A stretch of DNA of 64,000 bases from Takakia lepidozioides (Eukaryota; Streptophyta; Takakiopsida; Takakiales; Takakiaceae), in assembly GCA_030704615.1 (NCBI GenBank), contig CM060731.1, positions 33,666,001 through 33,730,000 on the forward strand. Reading direction: 5' to 3'. The notes beneath the pieces were generated by a model. That model did no database searches and was not told the DNA's origin. It saw only the letters and a list, made by a program, of their open reading frames with translations. Positions 59,729-64,000 of the stretch are shown one piece after another (position 1 is the first letter of the stretch; each line of letters begins with the position of its first letter). Both the position numbers and the translations under genes were made by a program.

Positions 59729-60205
59729 TATTCTGTTTCATCCTCTTTGGAAAACGTTGAATCCCCTTCCTCCACCGTAGTTGTTCATTTGGAAAGAAAA
59801 ATAATCAAAGAATCAACTACCATTTAAATTGCAATATGTATGAATCCATCTCACAAACCTCCCTCACTCTTGTCATATCCATTGTGCTTTCATCTACAGT
59901 GTATTCATGCGTGCTCCATTCATGAATGTTTTCCTTTGTTCAACATCCATTGTACATTCATCCTCTGTACTCTTTAATCCACCCCACAAACCTACCACAC
60001 TCATGTCATATACGCTGTGCATTCGTTCAAAGTTTTAGAGATGCATCTTCCTGTCATGAATATTTTCCATTGTTCAACATCCATTATACATTCATCCATT
60101 TGACTCTTATCCATCACTCATTCATCCATCTACATTCATTTTTCACACTCATCCATCTGTTTATCATCCAACTGTACATTCATCCATCCTTTATTCATCT
60201 GTTGC
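59729..60205. repeat. CATTCATC-rich low-complexity region
   Basis: Irregular repeats of ATTCATCC/TACATTCATC, densest at about 60080-60200, downstream of the ParB-methylase gene. No gene. Confidence 0.6.
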
Positions 60206-60379
60206 TTTCAGGTGGGAATGACCACTGCCTTTTATTATGTCGTCCAGCTTGTTTCCGCGGTAAAGGGTGCCAATCCGCGGGAATACACTCCACTTCTTCC
60301 TGGGCGCGTGGTGACGCGGCCTTCAAGTGTGATGACGTGGAGTGAGCCCCATGATGTGGCATTGGCGCAAGGTGACGTG

Positions 60380-60403
60380 GCGTGAGCGCAGTTGCGCTCA
60401 CGC
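60380..60403. repeat. Perfect 24-bp palindrome
   Basis: The 11-bp arm GCGTGAGCGCA is followed by GT and then its inverted complement. It has the same 11+2+11 layout as the intronic palindromes of the neighbouring gene, and a CGCTCACGTGA segment adjoins it. Confidence 0.8.
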
Positions 60404-61179
60404 GCTCACGTGACCAGGCTCACGCCGAGGCATCCTTGGGGTTAGGGTGGGTTCTTTGTGTCGTAGGTATTTTGGGAAGGGTAGGTTGCGTATGTATCAA
60501 AGTTGTTTAGGTTCAATGGCCACCAATGGAGTAACGTCAGGAGGAAGTTGAAGAAGTGGGTGGTGGTGGTCGGACATTTTTTGTTGTGTTAGGATGAGGG
60601 TGGTTGAGGTGGAAGGGGAGGCGTGTGTAGCATGGCGAGCCCATTGAAGGGCTTCGGGTGCAAGTGGCCCTACAGGCGGGTGAGCAAGGCCGCCTTATGT
60701 CCATGTGTGTTGGGTAGCAGTTTCTAAGGCACTGAATACACTGTCACGGGGATATGGGCTGTCGTACGAAGAAAGCTCCATGGGGCAGGTTAGTGGATTG
60801 GAATGATATGAGTGAGTCAACTAAAACGAGACGATGAGAAGTTTGAGGATGTCTGGGGGGAGGGTATTATGAGAATAGGCATGCGTTAGTTTGTTGATAT
60901 TACGTGGCTTCTTAGTGGGGGTATCGCCAAGGTATCGGTTAGGAAGCCAACTGACCTCTGCGGCCAAGTCTTATTTTGGCAGTTGTAGCTGACTACTATG
61001 TGTGTTGAAGGTGGAGTATTTATACAAAGCCAGGCAAGCCGTACATTGGAAATGGATCCGGCAAAACTACCGTTGATTGTGTAGGGCTGGGGCATATTAA
61101 GGGGGGGCCAGGCCATCGGTTTCAACATATGCTTAAACTTAATTAGATTTTTATGTAAAAACATTATTATTATTTCTTT
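60404..61179. other. Intergenic, GT-rich, no gene
   Basis: A G-rich plus strand at about 60420-60900 has no open frame of recognisable family. Nothing supportable. Confidence 0.3.
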
Positions 61180-61570
61180 TTTTTGGGCTCTAAATCAACT
61201 TCAAGATATACCTAAATTTAAAAACAACTAACTATTTGTGTTTTTTTTAAAATAAAAAATATTTAAAATATTTTTTATTTCTACGTTTATGCTCCGGATG
61301 GTGTTGATGCCATCAACTTTAAGATATGTGTAAATTAATTTGTATTTTAAAATTATTATTATTATTATTATTATTTTACTCCGGATGGCGTTGACACCAT
61401 AAGCTTCAAGATATGCTTAGGTTTATTTGAATTTTTTGAACAAAAAACTTAAAAGTTTTTGTTTCATTTTTTCTTGGGCTCCGGACGTTTTTTTTCCACC
61501 AACTTCAAGGTATGCTTAAATTTATTTGAATCTTTTAAAAATACAATTAAATTTTTTCATCCAAATGTCC
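61180..61570. repeat. Four-copy ~100-bp AT-rich tandem repeat with palindromic core
   Basis: Units begin near 61184, 61290, 61375 and 61475. They share GGGCTC(C)GGATGG...CAACTTCAAG(A/G)TATGC and T-rich flanks. Units 2 and 3 contain GATGGTGTTGATGCCATC (61297-61314) and GATGGCGTTGACACCAT (61384-61400), close to the core of the palindromes inside the ParB-methylase gene. Confidence 0.65.
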
Positions 61571-64000
61571 CATCCGACCATTGCTAGTGGATCCCGCATA
61601 TGATTAAGCAAGAACTGGTTGAAAATGTATTGTCGGAGCTGAGAGAGTGGTAGTGGCCACCAAAAATATTGCAGGTGACATCGTGGCAGCAGGAATCATC
61701 CCTTTGGTAATTGTCGGTCTGTAATAGGTAAGAGGAGGTGTTCCCAAAACTGCAGTCAATGGATTAACTGCAGTGCATGAAGAAAACGCCATCTCTGGCA
61801 TCTTCACACGTTGTACCTAACGACGCATGTTGTCATGTTCTTTCCAAGTCGCATCAGCTCTTTGAAGCATGTTTCAAAATCATCAACTTCCTCATTCACT
61901 CTCTGTCTAATTTTAGCGAGGGCCATAAGAACACTCTTAAACTGATGTACTGCCTGAAATGATCTAGAAAAAAATCATGAATTTGAATCCAATGTTGAAA
62001 TGAACTCCCAGGTTGCTGCCAATATCAAGTCAATGCCATTCCTCCTTAAGGTCGTAAGGAACCAGATCAACCAATATGCATCATTCAAAACATGATTGGG
62101 GTAACAATTTTGAATAATTTTTTTGACATGATATTGGGGGTTTTTATGTGGTTCGTCAGGAAACCAGGGCAAGTGACCCGGTAGTGGTAATGGAGCCAAA
62201 CCTGCTGGCACGACGATTTGGATATCTGGAACATGAGGTGCCGGTGGAGGTTGTGGTTGCGCCATTGAATCTCTTGGACTCAACGGTGGATTAGATGCCG
62301 GGCTACTGGGTCTGGCCGGGCTTACAAGTGGAGATGATACTGAAGATTCAGAACTTTCAGAGTTTTGTCTGTTCAAAATCTACATTCAAGTGACCTAGGG
62401 GTTGATTAATCAAATTTTCTTCCGTCTCTTTGATGAGCCCTGGACACACGCGGTCAGGGTGACGACATAGTAGCTAGGTGGGGTCGAGGTGTGTAGCGGA
62501 ATGGGTTGGGCTCAAGAACTGCCCACCCGACTGTGGTTAGTGCAGGGGGTTCCGCGGCAATGCTAGTGGCGGTTGATAATCTAAATCTAATTCTACCGGC
62601 AAAGAAGAATCCAAGTTCTCTTTCACAGAGCAAGGTTGCGTTTCTACGTCCTACGATATATTTTTGTATTTCTAGTCTTGTCAATTGCCTTCCAAGTCTT
62701 TGTTTATTAGCTACTTCCTATGGGCCTAAACCCCCGAACCGCTTATAGCCGGGACTCAATCCGTCGTCCCTTCACAAAGCACCTACCGGGTTTAGGGAGG
62801 AAGAGAGACCCTCTCTTCCCAATGCCGGTCCAATTCCTGAGTGGTTGAGTTCAACCACCTCTCAGGAAGGGCCCAAACATCTTTTGAAATTTCCCAAATC
62901 TAGGTGTCTAAAGGGGTCAATTTAAATACAAGTCTCTAGGACTAATTTCTCATATTTTCCATATAAGCAAAATACAACAAATAAATAAATAAATAGGAAA
63001 ATAATAATAAAAATACCACTGGACAGGGAATCTTCTCTATATTCTGGATCCAAAAATTACGCAGGGGGTGTAGGGAACTCCCCGGGAACTCACCTTATCT
63101 GTGGGAATCCCGGAGAACCGATCCCAAGCGGGGAATTGTCGCCTCTGCCTTAATGGATGAAAAACAGAGAGGCAGATGAAGATCGTTGTTCATCCGCCAG
63201 CCAAAACTTGCATGGTTTTTTGCCTTAATCTACCCTCCGTAGTGGGACCAACCTTTTCCACCTCCAGGCGCTTCTAGAATATAATTAAATAAGTGAGAAA
63301 ATACGCTTTTCTACCTTAGAATAAATCGTCCTCTATCTCTCACCACTTACTATTCAACGCCAACTAACAAACACCACCTAGCCATCCAAGAGGATGAGGG
63401 AGAACCTTTTTGACAGGTCTCTTGGATGATTTCCATTAAAATATTTGTTTATTGCACTTTAGTAGTTTTAAATTATATCTCCCTCTAGTTTATAATAGTT
63501 TAAGATTATCCTACAATAATTTAAGAGTCCAGAAAGAGTATAAAAGAAGAGCAATGCTTCATTGTTCTTCACCTAGTTCATTTGCTTGCTTTGCTCTTGC
63601 TTTGTTATAGTCTAGTTTGCTTGAGGGAGCCTAGGTCCTAGGGAGTGGAGCATGAAGCTCCCTAGTGTAGGAAAGTGTTGCTAGAACTAAGGCAAGGTGT
63701 CTAGTTCTTGGTTGGCTTTTAAGCCATTTGGTTTTATAAAAGAGGAAGTTTGTGATCACAAGGAGAGTAGATTGGAGAGACTTGGGACGAGTAGAGAGCT
63801 GTGGGTGGAAGAAGTTGACAAGCACCTAGGAGGGCCTCAAAAGTGCCACACCATCGAGCCATTAGAGCATCCCAAGCTCACATTGCTTCTAAGGTTGATA
63901 CACCACTCCCCTTGCTTTGTATTTGTTATAACCTTTTTGACATTCCATGTGGAGTGTTCAAGACAAGCCCATGTGTAGTTGTCTCTTATCTGTGAAAAAC
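61571..64000. other. Intergenic region, no convincing gene
   Basis: A Pro/Ser-rich minus-strand open stretch (about 62000-62370) lacks an ATG at its start and matches no family I know. A TATAAAAG box at about 63540 and a second TATAAAAG near 63736 lie in a transcribed-looking but unrecognised segment. It could be part of a retroelement long terminal repeat or promoter that continues beyond the window. Nothing more can be supported. Confidence 0.3.

Noticed and set aside
61975-62376. Pro/Ser-rich minus-strand ORF as a gene
   Set aside because: No ATG at its start, low-complexity composition and no recognisable domain; left as unannotated.
63500-64000. LTR of a retrotransposon at the right edge
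   Set aside because: TATAAAAG and a transcript-like layout are suggestive, but no paired LTR, primer binding site or gag/pol frame is visible in the window.

Overview
The window looks like nuclear DNA of a streptophyte (green plant lineage). All confident genes are intron-rich, and their closest remembered relatives are plant proteins: COG5, a three-domain FKBP62/ROF-type immunophilin, a plant-type PHD/Tudor protein and the tRNA methylthiotransferase CDKAL1. A decayed PPR gene ending in a DYW-type C-terminus supports this. Low gene density, many decayed transposons and (TC)n tracts suggest a large, repeat-rich genome such as a charophyte alga or early-diverging land plant. That last step is inference. 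All gene models below were assembled by eye from reading frame, splice consensus, intron phase and remembered protein family patterns.

Layout. 0-5 kb: fragments of an unrecognised gene. 5.2-6.7 kb: a diverged tandem duplication of about 700 bp. 7.0-12.2 kb (+): CDKAL1, 11 exons, apparently intact. 13.1-20.1 kb (-): COG5, three exons; its 4.1-kb first intron is filled with LINE copies, one nested in inverted orientation and flanked by a 14-bp target duplication. 20.5-26.0 kb: a DNA element with about 230-bp terminal inverted repeats enclosing a decayed DUF7869-like putative transposase. 26.1-27.0 kb (+): single-exon ELO-type fatty acid elongase. 31.0-34.5 kb (-): FKBP62-like co-chaperone, 13 exons, with a perfect heat shock element upstream. 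35.8-38.1 kb (-): PPR-DYW pseudogene. 38.6-46.6 kb (+): multi-PHD/Tudor chromatin-type gene, 13 exons. 50.5-52.5 kb (-): decayed MULE-like transposase. 53.5-59.7 kb (+): multi-exon gene joining a ParB-like region to a beta-class (N4/N6-type) DNA methylase domain. 60-64 kb: simple and tandem repeats with no convincing gene.

The most unusual locus is the ParB-methylase gene. Two of its introns carry at least 15 copies of a roughly 22-24-bp palindrome (arms GTGAATGnCGT around a 2-bp centre). Those in the larger array are arranged in a repeat of about 315 bp. The same core recurs downstream near 61.3 kb. A putative DNA-binding/methylating protein gene filled with arrays of one palindrome is the best candidate here for an undescribed system, either a mobile element or a self-marking locus. 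The second candidate is the TIR-bounded DUF7869 element.

The housekeeping genes do not form a pathway. They cover tRNA modification (CDKAL1), Golgi tethering (COG5), very-long-chain lipid synthesis (ELO), HSP90 co-chaperoning (FKBP62) and chromatin reading (PHD/Tudor).
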